IMG/VR virus record: IMGVR_UViG_3300045961_000112
Coordinates: 1-42,125 of that record
DNA: 42,125 nucleotides
Origin: a virus
Reading direction: 5' to 3' (one strand)
Shown here: positions 1 through 8,101 of the stretch, in pieces
How the letters are laid out: each line of letters begins with the position of its first letter
How positions within the stretch are numbered: the stretch's first letter is position 1
Notes under the pieces: generated by a model
What the model was told of the DNA's origin: nothing
What the model saw: only the letters and a program-made list of their open reading frames with translations
The model's database searches: none
Translations under genes and position numbers: made by a program

Positions 1-1394
1 CTGACCTCGTTCATCTTGTCGTCGGGCACCCCGAAACCCGCGCCCGCGCCCGCGTGCGATGCGCGCCCCGGATCCGGCTGCCCGTCCCGCTCATAGGAGC
101 AGACCCAGATCTTGCCCGTCTGGTCCACCAGCAAAGCGCACAACGGCGCATCGTCGTTGCCGACGCGGCACCACCTCGCGACCGCAGACGCTGGTGAGGC
201 CGCAGGAGACCCTGAGTGGTGGACCATCAGGAACTGCACGCCAGACCACGTCGATGCCCGACCGATGGAGACGTTGGTGTCGTCCACGTCGTAGCCCTTG
301 TCCGTCAGCCACTTGCCCAGCGTGGTGCCGGTCTTGGGCTGAAAGTCATACGCGGGAGGCGGAGGCGTCCCTCCGCTGGCGATGGCAGGCAGCCCGACGT
401 CGTGGATCGTGTACGGAGGAGTGGGGAACATCCGCGCCCGCTGAGATGGTCCCAGATAGGACTTGCCCACCGGGTCTGGCGTGTTACCGATGGACGACTG
501 CCACTCCCGTACCGCTGAGTCCGTGGCGTCGTCGTACTTGCCCGTCAGTGACACCCGGAGAAGTCGCTGCAACTCCTTCACCGTGTCAGAGGAATCGTCC
601 CCATTGGTGGGCTCTCCGTACCCCAACTTGTTGGAGTAGATGTTGGTGGTGACCGCCGAGACTGGAGGCTCTGGGGTTGGGTCCACGTCGTTGATGATGT
701 TGACGTCCAGCCCGGCGAACAAGTGCTCTGCCTGTTTCGGACCGACGTTGGATGTCTGCGGTGCGTCATTGCCGAAGCCATGCTGCTTCTGGCACTTGAT
801 CACCTCCGCGTCTGTCATGTCGGCGTAGTTGCCCGTGATCGGCAGGTTGGCCCCGCCAGTCAGCGGGTGCCGGTTCAGAGCCTCCTGAAGACGCTTGACC
901 GAGTCGCTGTCCTTCTGGCCGTAGACCAACTTGCTCAGGTACACGTCACCACCCAAGGGGACCTCTCCTGCCGACTCGTCACTGTCGATGGACGCCTTCG
1001 GGTCCACGTGGTTGGAGCAGTTCCACGCTCCTGCCTTCTTGTGACGCTCGAAGTGGAGGTGTGGGCCAGTCACATTGCCCTCCGCTCCGACAGAAGCCAC
1101 TCTCTGGTTCTGCTTCACCTTCGCGCCGTTGGCCGGGCGACTGGTGGTGTGGGCGTAGAAGTCAGTCGTGCCGTCCGCACAGACGATCTCGAACTGCTTG
1201 GACCCGAACGCTGAGCCGAACGACGTGTGGCGAACCGTGCCTGATCGGGCTGCCACCACGGGCGTTCCCTTGGGAGCGGCGTAGTCCACCCCCGTGTGAA
1301 CGCCGTTGCCCGCCGAGTCTCGGTCGCAGGACCAGTAGCGGCCCCGCCGACGATACCCGGTGGTGATCTTGTAGCCGGGAACAGGACTGGTCAT
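1..1394 (-). CDS. Modular endolysin: M23 peptidase, two PG-binding-like repeats, amidase (3' end cut)
   Basis: Peptidoglycan hydrolase for lysis, read from an ATG at 1394; the C-terminus runs off the window. Residues about 30-120 carry the zinc-endopeptidase (LytM/M23) signature: H33xxxD37, YAH82 and GPH112LH114FE. Two related segments follow (about 145-215 and 235-300), with patterns KLVYGQKDSDSVKRLQEAL and KLGYGEPT..SDTVKELQRLL, typical of peptidoglycan-binding repeats. A Pro-rich linker leads to a C-terminal block beginning FLMVHHSG, with later HAGAGAG, resembling N-acetylmuramoyl-L-alanine amidase type 2. It would cut both peptide cross-bridges and the glycan-peptide bond. The start overlaps the stop of the upstream membrane protein (ATGA), placing it last in the lysis cassette. 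There is no signal peptide, so release probably needs a holin. The M23 call is strong; the amidase call is weaker because the domain is incomplete. Confidence 0.93.
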   Translation of the reverse strand, partial: MTSPVPGYKITTGYRRRGRYWSCDRDSAGNGVHTGVDYAAPKGTPVVAARSGTVRHTSFGSAFGSKQFEIVCADGTTDFYAHTTSRPANGAKVKQNQRVASVGAEGNVTGPHLHFERHKKAGAWNCSNHVDPKASIDSDESAGEVPLGGDVYLSKLVYGQKDSDSVKRLQEALNRHPLTGGANLPITGNYADMTDAEVIKCQKQHGFGNDAPQTSNVGPKQAEHLFAGLDVNIINDVDPTPEPPVSAVTTNIYSNKLGYGEPTNGDDSSDTVKELQRLLRVSLTGKYDDATDSAVREWQSSIGNTPDPVGKSYLGPSQRARMFPTPPYTIHDVGLPAIASGGTPPPPAYDFQPKTGTTLGKWLTDKGYDVDDTNVSIGRASTWSGVQFLMVHHSGSPAASPASAVARWCRVGNDDAPLCALLVDQTGKIWVCSYERDGQPDPGRASHAGAGAGFGVPDDKMNEV

Positions 1395-1894
1395 GATCGG
1401 TCATCCTTATGTGAGATTCCGAGATATGCGCCCAACGCTCCGATGATGCCAGACAGGAGCACCACCATGATGTTCAGCGCGTTCTCGCTCAGAGGCGTCT
1501 GATTGCCGTGGAACACGACCTCACCGAAGTGCGCCAGCGCCATGATCAACAGCATCCCGCCTAAGGTCGCCGCCAGTACCGTCCCCACTCGCGTCTGCAA
1601 CTCGTGACGGGCACCCGGAGGAGCGAACAGGTTGCGTGACAGGTAGCCCGAGGTCAGTCCAACCAACAACGAGCCGACAGTGAGCATCAGAGTGGTCGTG
1701 GTCTCTGATACCGCGAGTCCGTACCACGTCGCTCGGAGCATCTCTGCGGCCACCACCAGAAGGAAGGCTGCCGCGAACAGCCACGCGAGAATCAGAGCGG
1801 CTCGGTGTCGAGGAGAGTCAGGATCGGGGGGAGGTACGGGTTCCTCGTCCGCGTTCACGTAGACCATCTCGCTGGGCTCGTCGGAGTCGGTCAT
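1391..1894 (-). CDS. Four-helix membrane protein, probable holin
   Basis: A 167-residue protein with a short acidic, Pro-rich cytoplasmic-looking N-terminus (residues 1-30) and four hydrophobic segments. These begin near AALILAWLFAAAFLLVVAA, TLMLTVGSLLVGLTSGYL, VGTVLAATLGGMLLIMAL and LNIMVVLLSGIIGALGAY. The C-terminus is short and charged (HKDDRS). Placement directly ahead of the endolysin with a 4-base ATGA overlap, and just behind another small membrane protein, supports a role in membrane permeabilisation. The start is the ATG at 1894, which overlaps the stop of the preceding gene; the open frame continues upstream but would overlap that gene deeply. Holin function is inferred from topology and position only. 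An antiholin or spanin-like accessory is possible. Confidence 0.85.
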   Translation of the reverse strand: MTDSDEPSEMVYVNADEEPVPPPDPDSPRHRAALILAWLFAAAFLLVVAAEMLRATWYGLAVSETTTTLMLTVGSLLVGLTSGYLSRNLFAPPGARHELQTRVGTVLAATLGGMLLIMALAHFGEVVFHGNQTPLSENALNIMVVLLSGIIGALGAYLGISHKDDRS

Positions 1895-2316
1895 GAACCT
1901 TCGTCCGACAGTCGCTGGTCCGGAAGGGTTTCCTCCTCTGTCGGTGGACCTTCCTCTTCTTCGTACTTCTCGTACACTCCGCGCTGGTACACGGCGGTCA
2001 GCGACCCGGCCATCGCCCCGATACCGGTCGCTCCGACCGTCCACGCGCTCTCGTCCCCGGTCAGGAGTGCCCCGATGATGGCGACCAGCGTCAGCAGGCT
2101 CAGCGCGACGATGAGCGCGCTTGGTGCAGGAAGCCGTGCCGCATCGGAGATGGTGGCCGACAGAGATCGCACCAGCAGCACGCCGAAGCCGACACCGACG
2201 GCAATGGCAATGGCGAGGACGGCAGCGTCCCGAAGGTTGGGGCTGGCCTGACTTGTTGATTCCTCAAGGGCGAGGATCTCCCAATAACCCATGGATCCAA
2301 GTATCTGGCCAACCAT
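1891..2316 (-). CDS. Three-helix membrane protein, holin or antiholin candidate
   Basis: A 141-residue protein with an N-terminal segment of about 28 residues, three hydrophobic stretches (AAVLAIAIAVGVGFGVLLV, ALIVALSLLTLVAIIGALL, AWTVGATGIGAMAGSLTAV) and a very acidic C-terminal tail (EKYEEEEGPPTEEETLPDQ). Its stop overlaps the next gene's start (ATGA), so the two membrane proteins and the endolysin are translationally coupled. No clear ribosome site precedes the ATG at 2316; an ATG at 2292 (MGYWEIL) is an alternative start. Paired small membrane proteins beside a lysin are common in actinophages, where one often restrains the other. Which of the two is the holin cannot be told from sequence. 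Confidence 0.82.
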   Translation of the reverse strand: MVGQILGSMGYWEILALEESTSQASPNLRDAAVLAIAIAVGVGFGVLLVRSLSATISDAARLPAPSALIVALSLLTLVAIIGALLTGDESAWTVGATGIGAMAGSLTAVYQRGVYEKYEEEEGPPTEEETLPDQRLSDEGS

Positions 2317-2332
2317 CTGAGTAGGACAGCGC

Positions 2333-2617
2333 TTACGAGGTCTGCTGCTTCCAAAGATCCGGAGGCTCCTCGCCTACCTTGAAGCCCTCCGGATCGTCGG
2401 TGAAGTCGATGTCCACGTCCTCCCATTCACCGGGCCCGAACACCGCGACGACGGTTCCCTCCTTGTCGGAGAACACGATCTGCGCGCCTCCCTCTGGCGT
2501 GGGGGAGATGGCGTAGCCATTGGCCTCCACTACGGCGATGTCAGTGGCCTCCCGCGTCTTGGGGTCCTTCTTCATGACCAGACCGAAGACGTGGTCTCCG
2601 TTCCTCCTGAGTCCCAT
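2333..2617 (-). CDS. Small protein related to the C-terminal domain of the adjacent collagen fibre
   Basis: A 94-residue protein with no membrane segment. The start is the ATG at 2617, preceded by AGGGAG in the 13-base gap after the fibre gene. The frame is open further upstream, but that extension overlaps the fibre gene. The stretch IVFSDKEGTVVAVFGPGEWEDV resembles the end of the preceding fibre protein (LFNRQGAEIDQYGPGEYVSV): both have a beta hairpin ending in a Phe/Tyr-Gly-Pro-Gly-Glu-aromatic turn. I infer a detached or duplicated fibre-tip domain or a fibre-associated protein. No enzymatic motif is visible. Confidence 0.8.
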   Translation of the reverse strand: MGLRRNGDHVFGLVMKKDPKTREATDIAVVEANGYAISPTPEGGAQIVFSDKEGTVVAVFGPGEWEDVDIDFTDDPEGFKVGEEPPDLWKQQTS

Positions 2618-2630
2618 CACCAATCTCCCT

Positions 2631-3464
2631 TCATGACAGCCGTCCGTCGGTGAGCACCTCAGACGCCACGGACACGTACTCCCCCGGACCGTACTGGTCG
2701 ATCTCCGCCCCCTGTCGGTTGAACAGGCGCAGGACTCCGTCCACCTCAAGGATCCGGTGGGAGAACGCGGCGACAGTCTTGAACCCACCGTCAGGAAGTT
2801 GAACCATCTGGACCGGACCGGAATAGCCGTCGAATCCCTCAATCGGCATGGGCGCGGAGAACATCCGAGCCACTGATCTAATGCCGACGGCCAAGTACGC
2901 CACGATGCAGTTGATGGTGTTCGTCCGCCACACCACGGGGGTGAACCCAGCGGCATCCAGACCGGTGTGGGTCACCGACCTCCACGTCCCGCCCGCCGCG
3001 TCGGAGTACATCGACACGACCAACTGCGGGGTGGAGGAGTAGGCCGCTGTGAAGTTCACTCTTGCGCCTGTGGTGTTGGTGTCCGCAGTCGGTGTCACCG
3101 TGGTGGTCCCCACCCGGAACTGGTACGGGCTGTCTGCTCCCGCTGGTCCAACAGATCCCTGAGGCCCCTGAAGTCCTTGGATTCCGGTATCCCCGACAGG
3201 CCCCTTGGCACCGGGGTCCCCCACAGGGCCAGTGGGGCCGATTGACCCGGTGGATCCGGCGGGACCTGTGGGCCCTACCCCGCCCGCCGGTCCCGTAGGT
3301 CCGGTCACAGTTCCCGATGGGCCCAGAAGGCCAGTCGGTCCGGTCACGCCAAGGAACCCCTCAGGGCCAGCGGCACCTGTGGGACCCGTCGGTCCAAGGG
3401 GCGGAAGCATCGGAAGAGGGACCCACAACTGAGTGAACGGATCCCGGTAATGGAGAAGACCCAT
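2631..3464 (-). CDS. Collagen-like fibre protein 1 (277 aa)
   Basis: A virion fibre candidate. Residues 1-20 (MGLLHYRDPFTQLWVPLPML) form an N-terminal module shared with the next collagen proteins and probably used for attachment. Residues about 24-108 are near-continuous Gly-X-Y triplets rich in GPT and GPA, with one small insertion (GTVTGPTG), predicting a collagen triple helix. The C-terminal 165 residues form a beta-rich globular part with alternating Thr/Val strands (VGTTTVTPTADTNTTGARV), likely the receptor-facing trimer head. The final domain resembles the 94-residue protein that follows. The start is the ATG at 3464, 2 bases after the previous stop. Confidence 0.9.
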   Translation of the reverse strand: MGLLHYRDPFTQLWVPLPMLPPLGPTGPTGAAGPEGFLGVTGPTGLLGPSGTVTGPTGPAGGVGPTGPAGSTGSIGPTGPVGDPGAKGPVGDTGIQGLQGPQGSVGPAGADSPYQFRVGTTTVTPTADTNTTGARVNFTAAYSSTPQLVVSMYSDAAGGTWRSVTHTGLDAAGFTPVVWRTNTINCIVAYLAVGIRSVARMFSAPMPIEGFDGYSGPVQMVQLPDGGFKTVAAFSHRILEVDGVLRLFNRQGAEIDQYGPGEYVSVASEVLTDGRLS

Positions 3465-3466
3465 CG

Positions 3467-4063
3467 TCAGGCTCCAATCGCGATCCAGTGAAGGCCCGTA
3501 GCCGTGGTGTTCGTTCGGTAGAGCATCAGGTCGAACGTAGCCGTTCCGACATTGTCGGTCCCCACAGACTGGACCGTCTTGGGCACCGTGGAGTTGGCTG
3601 CCACCAACACGACCGGGACGTTCGCGAACCCGCCATACCCGGACCCACCGGAGTACGCGACAGTGAGCGGCGTCGGAGTGTTTGCTGCGGGAGTGACCAC
3701 GGTGTACCCGAACCGGACGTTGACCCCCACTGGTTGCCCCGTGAGACCGGCGGGTCCCTGTTGGCCCTGCGGACCCTGCGGACCCTGCGGGCCTTGCAGA
3801 CCCTTTGTTCCCGTCGTCCCGGCTGCGCCCTTGGGTCCCGTAGGTCCAACAGCGCCCTGAGCCCCCGTGGGCCCTGTGGGGCCTGCCCGTCCTGTAGGGC
3901 CCGTGGGACCCACCGAGGGGCCTGTGGGACCCCGAGGACCGGTCGGACCAATCGGCCCTGCGTCCCCTCGATCTCCCTGAGCCCCGGTGGGACCCGTCGG
4001 TCCGGGTGCTACGAGAGGAACCCACTGACGCAGTTTCCGGTCCCGGTAGTAGAGGACGGCCAT
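3467..4063 (-). CDS. Collagen-like fibre protein 2 (198 aa)
   Basis: It shares the N-terminal module ([17 protein letters not shown]) with fibre 1, then has about 90 residues of Gly-X-Y repeats (GPTGPTG, GPKGAAG, and a [13 protein letters not shown] run) and a C-terminal beta-rich head of about 85 residues ([20 protein letters not shown]). The head is alignable by eye with that of fibre 1 through the V-T-P-x-A/T-N/D-T pattern after a GYT/GTT strand, suggesting paralogy with divergence of the tip. The start ATG overlaps the preceding stop by one base (TGATG), so it is translated in series with fibre 3. A role in host attachment is inferred. Confidence 0.9.
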   Translation of the reverse strand: MAVLYYRDRKLRQWVPLVAPGPTGPTGAQGDRGDAGPIGPTGPRGPTGPSVGPTGPTGRAGPTGPTGAQGAVGPTGPKGAAGTTGTKGLQGPQGPQGPQGQQGPAGLTGQPVGVNVRFGYTVVTPAANTPTPLTVAYSGGSGYGGFANVPVVLVAANSTVPKTVQSVGTDNVGTATFDLMLYRTNTTATGLHWIAIGA

Positions 4064-4674
4064 CAGTACGTCACCCCCCACGTCACCCAGTCCACGTACG
4101 TCCCGTACTGGGAGGCAGTCCGGTAGACGACGACGCACATCCTCCAATGGCCGTTCACGCTGAAGTCGTTGTCCCCGATCCCGGACCCGATGACCTCGCT
4201 TCCGATCTTCGAGGACGTCGCTGTGCTGACGCGACCGGCGGGGAGGCCGGAGTAGGTGATCCCGTACGAGGTGTACCCGTAGTCTCCGTTCGGGTTGTTG
4301 GCGACGTAGGTCCGCCCACGAACCATCCGCCATCGATCATGGGCGTCGCCATACGCTCCTTGAGGTCCTTGGATGCCCTGCGCGCCGGTAGGACCGGTCG
4401 GTCCCTGCGACCCCTGAGCACCGGCAGAGCCCTGTGGACCTGTGGGTCCCGTAGCCCCTCTGGCCCCCGACGAGCCAGTAGGGCCCGTCACCGTTCCTGT
4501 GGGACCGGTGGGACCGGTCGGTCCAGCGGGACCAGTCGGACCGGTAGGCCCTGTCGGGCCAGTGGGACCAGTCGGACCCGTATCTCCCGTGACCCCCGGA
4601 GGACCGGGGAGACCGGAAGCGCTCATCGGTCTCCACTGTCCATCCTCAGGATCTCGGTAGAAGAGGATCGCCAT
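4063..4674 (-). CDS. Collagen-like fibre protein 3 (203 aa)
   Basis: The N-terminal module [17 protein letters not shown] matches fibres 1 and 2. A Gly-X-Y region at about residues 22-105 includes a pure GPT run ([17 protein letters not shown]), followed by [13 protein letters not shown]. The 95-residue head starts near [25 protein letters not shown] and ends in [10 protein letters not shown]; it differs from the heads of fibres 1 and 2. It lies immediately downstream of the glycosyltransferase gene (2-base gap), which makes the Thr-rich triplets plausible modification targets. The start is the ATG at 4674. Confidence 0.9.
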   Translation of the reverse strand: MAILFYRDPEDGQWRPMSASGLPGPPGVTGDTGPTGPTGPTGPTGPTGPAGPTGPTGPTGTVTGPTGSSGARGATGPTGPQGSAGAQGSQGPTGPTGAQGIQGPQGAYGDAHDRWRMVRGRTYVANNPNGDYGYTSYGITYSGLPAGRVSTATSSKIGSEVIGSGIGDNDFSVNGHWRMCVVVYRTASQYGTYVDWVTWGVTY

Positions 4675-4676
4675 GG

Positions 4677-5618
4677 TTACCCAGTCCCGGTCGCGGTCTT
4701 TCGCAGTGCGAAATCGTCCCAAGCATGGGCTTCGCTCATGTAGTCGCCCGTCCGTCCACGGATGGCCAACGCCCGCGCGGCGTACCCCGCCGCCTGTACG
4801 GGGTCGTTCCGCCCCAACCACAGGTCCACCAGATCGACCCACGGCTCCCGGCGGTCCGGTGCCTCCGCGACCGCCTTGAGCAGCCACCGCTCCGGGTAGT
4901 CGTCCATCTTGGCCAGATACCGGTAGGACTGCGCCCGCTCCGCTGGCCACACCGCCGACGGCAGCGACAGGTGTCGCATGAACTCCGCCCGTGCCGAGGT
5001 CCAGTCGCCACGGAAGAACAACTCGCGGGCGTAGTAGTGCGCCATCCGGTCGTCGTCCGGGGCCTCCTTGGTGGCCTGTTCCAGCAGCGGAAGGTACTGC
5101 GAGCGGGGCTTCGTCTCGTCGGCCAGATGCTCGATGGTGAACGGCAGATGCACCGTCAGCGGATCGCCCTTGCCTGTGAAGTGCAGGGCCTCGTGGACCG
5201 GGTGCCGCCACTGCCAGTTGAACCGGGTGTGCGTGTGGTCGGCGGAGAACACCACGTCTGGCTTGCCATCCGGGGTGTGGTTCCAGATGTACTCGTAGGA
5301 GTACCGGTCCGCCGGGGGCGCGCTCTCGATCACGTCCCGCCAGCCGGACAGCAGAACCTCGTCCACGTCCACCTTGACCACGAGGTCGGCGTCGGCGGGC
5401 AACAGTGCCAGCGCGGTGTTGCGGGCCACGTCGAACCGCCACGGGCGCACTGCAATCTCGTGGACCATCACGCCAAGGTCGCGGGCGCACGTCACAGCAT
5501 CGTTGGTGGATCCTGTGTCCACGAGGACCATCTCGTCGGCGTCGAGCGAAGACTTCGCCCAGCGTTCGACGAACTCCGGTGGTTCGTCCTTCATGATCGA
5601 ACTGACGACGATCTTCAT
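4677..5618 (-). CDS. GT2-like glycosyltransferase inside the fibre locus
   Basis: A 313-residue cytoplasmic enzyme likely to move a sugar from a nucleotide-sugar donor. The N-terminal half is a GT-A fold: a first strand [20 protein letters not shown], the [10 protein letters not shown] motif (residues 31-40) typical of GT2 enzymes acting on acceptors with a short loop, and a metal-binding DxD at D84-D86 (VKVDVDEVL). The C-terminal part, from about residue 190, is helical with Trp/Ala-rich repeats, plausibly TPR-like and used for acceptor binding. It overlaps the methyltransferase upstream (ATGA) and precedes fibre 3. The 13-bp dyad TTCGCAGTGCGAA lies in its last codons and encodes FALR. The acceptor is inferred to be a fibre protein; host cell-wall sugar is the main alternative. 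Confidence 0.88.
   Translation of the reverse strand: MKIVVSSIMKDEPPEFVERWAKSSLDADEMVLVDTGSTNDAVTCARDLGVMVHEIAVRPWRFDVARNTALALLPADADLVVKVDVDEVLLSGWRDVIESAPPADRYSYEYIWNHTPDGKPDVVFSADHTHTRFNWQWRHPVHEALHFTGKGDPLTVHLPFTIEHLADETKPRSQYLPLLEQATKEAPDDDRMAHYYARELFFRGDWTSARAEFMRHLSLPSAVWPAERAQSYRYLAKMDDYPERWLLKAVAEAPDRREPWVDLVDLWLGRNDPVQAAGYAARALAIRGRTGDYMSEAHAWDDFALRKTATGTG
4700..4712. repeat. Dyad site 1, TTCGCAGTGCGAA, inside a gene
   Basis: Exact copy of the dispersed 13-bp dyad, extended to 15 bp by an outer T/A pair. It lies in the 3' end of the glycosyltransferase gene, about 23 bases before its stop codon. Confidence 0.85.
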
Positions 5619-6193
5619 CGCACCTTCCTCATCCAGACCTGCAAGTCCGCCTCCAGCACCTCGTAGCGATTCTCGAAGCACCGCGCGAACGCGTCGATGG
5701 AAGGCTGGGGGATATCCCGGTACCCGCGCCCCCACTGGTAGTCATCGAACGCGAGCAAGCCCCCGACCTTGAGGTACCGGTCGGCGTTCACCGCGTCACG
5801 GAGCACCTGCTCCGAGGTGTGTGCTCCATCGACGTAGATGAAGTCGAACGGGGTGGGCTTGAGATCGAAGTACTCGTCAGAGGTCATCTTGCATCGACCC
5901 ACGTTCCGACCGTTGGTCCGGTGGAGGTAGAAGTTCTCCACCTCCTCGAAGTCGATCAGTCCGTGCTCTTCTTCCTGCGACCCCTTCCACGTGTCCACGT
6001 CCACCAGCCACGAAGAGGGATCGGTCAGCACGTTGTCCAGCATCCACACGCTCGCGTCGCCGCAGTACGCGCCGATCTGGAGGAACTGACGTCGAGGCAT
6101 CCCAGCATGGGGAAGGAGATGCCGAGAGAACGCCGCCTCCGCGTACCCACCTGTGAACCAATCCGGGCCGGGGCGAGTCTCTGTCACGATCAC
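5615..6193 (-). CDS. Class I SAM-dependent methyltransferase
   Basis: A 192-residue protein with the Rossmann methyltransferase pattern. Motif I is [15 protein letters not shown] (residues 37-51). An acidic strand end follows (WLVDVDTW), then [19 protein letters not shown] and [15 protein letters not shown]. The VDGAH and FDD motifs match the family of small-molecule and sugar O-methyltransferases often found beside glycosyltransferases. The start is a GTG at 6193 that overlaps the preceding stop (GTGA). Coupled with the glycosyltransferase by a 4-base overlap, it may cap or decorate the transferred sugar. The substrate is unknown. Confidence 0.87.
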   Translation of the reverse strand: MIVTETRPGPDWFTGGYAEAAFSRHLLPHAGMPRRQFLQIGAYCGDASVWMLDNVLTDPSSWLVDVDTWKGSQEEEHGLIDFEEVENFYLHRTNGRNVGRCKMTSDEYFDLKPTPFDFIYVDGAHTSEQVLRDAVNADRYLKVGGLLAFDDYQWGRGYRDIPQPSIDAFARCFENRYEVLEADLQVWMRKVR

Positions 6194-6846
6194 AGAGTCT
6201 CCGGGGGGATCGGACGAGGCGCTCCGGGCATGGTCGCCGGGTCCGGTTGAGGCGTCTCGGGAGCGGTCAGCATCCACTCCGGAACCTCCTCCATCGGGAC
6301 ATCCACCGTCATGGGAGCCGCCATCGGATCCGGAGTGCTAATCGGAGCGGTCGCCACGTCAGCAGGAGCATGCATCCCATCCACAGTGGGCTGAGCAGTC
6401 CGTGCCTGCGCCGCTCGCATCGAGTTGAGTTCCTGCCGCATCCGCGCCATCTCGTCCATCTGCAACTTCCAGATCGGGTCGGAGGTCGGGCGGTCGGTCA
6501 TCTTCTCGAACGGCACGTAGGACGCCCGGACCCGGACGGCCTGCGCCGGGGCGTCAGTGACCTCCTCGTAGAGGACCGGCTCAGGCTCCCCGCTCCGGGT
6601 CATCCGCATCTTCGTCTGGCCGTTCTCCTTGACCGGCTTCAGATCGACAACCCCAGCCTGCGCCAGCCGGACGATGCCCTCGTTGTAGTGGCTCAGGCAG
6701 CGCGAGTCCAGATGCCAGCCGTACTCCTCGTTGTACGCCCGGCAGTTCGCGTCGATCAGGCGGGCGATGATCGTCAGATCGTCCGGCATCTCAGGCATGT
6801 CGTGCGGGATCGGGATGTCCGGTCCTTGGAAGGGCATCTCGGTCAT
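6190..6846 (-). CDS. Hypothetical protein in fibre locus (218 aa), Pro/Met-rich tail
   Basis: Not recognised. It starts with a strong ribosome site (CAGGAGGAG) ahead of the ATG at 6846. Residues 1-140 look folded, with a helical section (LIDANCRAYNEEYGWHLDS, then WKLQMDEMARMRQELNSMRAA, which could form a short coiled coil). The last 70 residues are disordered and rich in Pro, Met and Ala. Its stop overlaps the methyltransferase start (GTGA). Position between fibre genes and the modifying enzymes suggests a fibre assembly or adaptor role, which is inference only. Confidence 0.85.
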   Translation of the reverse strand: MTEMPFQGPDIPIPHDMPEMPDDLTIIARLIDANCRAYNEEYGWHLDSRCLSHYNEGIVRLAQAGVVDLKPVKENGQTKMRMTRSGEPEPVLYEEVTDAPAQAVRVRASYVPFEKMTDRPTSDPIWKLQMDEMARMRQELNSMRAAQARTAQPTVDGMHAPADVATAPISTPDPMAAPMTVDVPMEEVPEWMLTAPETPQPDPATMPGAPRPIPPETL

Positions 6847-6863
6847 TCAGTTCTCCTCCTGTG

Positions 6864-7487
6864 TTATCCCCACGCGATGAATCCCATCGCACAGGCTTCG
6901 GCTTCAGCGCCGACGTTTCGTCCGCAGACGACGACGTTCGTAGCATCCCAGAGAACGCCGATGCTGGCGACGATGGAGTGCGTGTTGTCATCGTAGGTGC
7001 CGGTCGGGATGACGGTGCGAGGGTTCATCCCCAGACCGTGACCCCACGTCCACGGGCCGTACGCGGTTCCCGCCGCCATGGTCCCGACATCGACGTGGTT
7101 GGAGCCCCACTGCGTCCCGTAGACGCTGTCGTGGTTGTGGGAGGCGCGGGAGAAGGTGGACTCGGCGATGACGTAGTTGTTCGCGTTGTCGTCGGACTGG
7201 AAGATGTAGGTCTTGGCCCCTTGGTCAGCCCAGTGGAGGTGGAAGCCGTAGGTCGGACCGCCCCGCTGGTGGTCCCATGCGTAGTCCACGTTGCCGGTGT
7301 TCGTCGCGTCCCCCGCCGTGGTCGCCGACCCGGCGCTGCCGGTGATGTTGATCGGCCACGTCCCCGTTGCCCCCGTCCCGTTCTTGCGGGGGTACCGAGC
7401 ATCGGCTCGTGCGTCGGTGTGGTACTGGGTGTGATCGTCAGCAGTCCGGCTCCCCAGATTGGTGTGACTGTTCGGCAGATAGGACAC
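6864..7487 (-). CDS. Tail-fibre-type protein, tandem paralogue A (207 aa)
   Basis: First in position of three adjacent paralogues. The start is a GTG at 7487 after GGAGGAGAC. The N-terminus (SYLPNSHTNLGSRTADDHTQYHTDARADARYP) holds the DDHTQYHTDAR motif widespread in phage fibre proteins, followed by GTGATGTWPINITGSA. The C-terminal half carries a His/Asn-rich ASHNHDSVYGTQW segment and ends with GTYDDNTHSIVASIGVLWDATNVVV. It is beta-rich, without collagen triplets. Likely role: a host-recognition appendage or an exchangeable fibre tip. Confidence 0.87.
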   Translation of the reverse strand: MSYLPNSHTNLGSRTADDHTQYHTDARADARYPRKNGTGATGTWPINITGSAGSATTAGDATNTGNVDYAWDHQRGGPTYGFHLHWADQGAKTYIFQSDDNANNYVIAESTFSRASHNHDSVYGTQWGSNHVDVGTMAAGTAYGPWTWGHGLGMNPRTVIPTGTYDDNTHSIVASIGVLWDATNVVVCGRNVGAEAEACAMGFIAWG

Positions 7488-7495
7488 GTCTCCTC

Positions 7496-8098
7496 CTAGG
7501 CCCAAGCGATCATGCAGAGCGCGCATGCCTCGTTGGCTGTGCCCGAGTTCCGGGCGGTGACCTTCACGTTCACGGTGTCCCACAGGTTCCCGATGCTGGC
7601 CACGATGGAATGCGTACCGTCGTCGTAGGTTCCTGTGGTCACGGCCATCCTTGGTGAGTTCCCGCCAAGACTGTGCCCGAACGTCCACGGGCCATGAGTG
7701 GTTCCAGCATTGAGCGTACCCACGTCATAGTGCATGTACCCGAAGATGATCCCGTACTTGGCGTTGTGGTTGTGGTTGGAGCGGGCCCAGTTCCCCTCCC
7801 ACATGACGTAGACGTTGTTGCCGTCGGACGATCCCCAGAAGTACGTCTGGAGCCCGATGTCCGACCAGTTCCACGTCTGGTTGTCCACCTTCGACGCATA
7901 CGTGGCGTACGTGGACGAACCGGCTGTGCTCGCGCTCCCCGCGCTTCCGGTGATGTTGATGGACCATGTCCCGCTGGATCCCGCACCCCCCGCCTTGGGT
8001 GGGTACAGGGCGTCGCCGTCGGCGTCAGTCTGGTACTGGGTGTGATCGTCGGCGGCGAGGTTCGTGTGGGCACCGTGATCGGCTGGTAGATGGGCCAT
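7496..8098 (-). CDS. Tail-fibre-type protein, tandem paralogue B (200 aa)
   Basis: It repeats the architecture of its neighbours: HLPADHGAHTNLAADDHTQYQTDADGDALYP, then SGTWSINITGSAGSA, the ARSNHNHNAKYG histidine segment and the conserved tail GTYDDGTHSIVASIGNLW. The ATG at 8098 has the ribosome site GGAGGTGACAT. The middle section (about residues 65-110), which differs most from the paralogues, probably forms the variable surface. No chaperone or inversion system is visible nearby. Confidence 0.87.
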   Translation of the reverse strand: MAHLPADHGAHTNLAADDHTQYQTDADGDALYPPKAGGAGSSGTWSINITGSAGSASTAGSSTYATYASKVDNQTWNWSDIGLQTYFWGSSDGNNVYVMWEGNWARSNHNHNAKYGIIFGYMHYDVGTLNAGTTHGPWTFGHSLGGNSPRMAVTTGTYDDGTHSIVASIGNLWDTVNVKVTARNSGTANEACALCMIAWA

Positions 8099-8101
8099 AT
8101 G

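Noticed and set aside
4063-5490. Very long minus frame joining fibre 3 with upstream Arg/Gly-rich sequence
   Set aside because: The upstream part is out of frame with the glycosyltransferase, which is clearly coding; fibre 3 starts at 4674.
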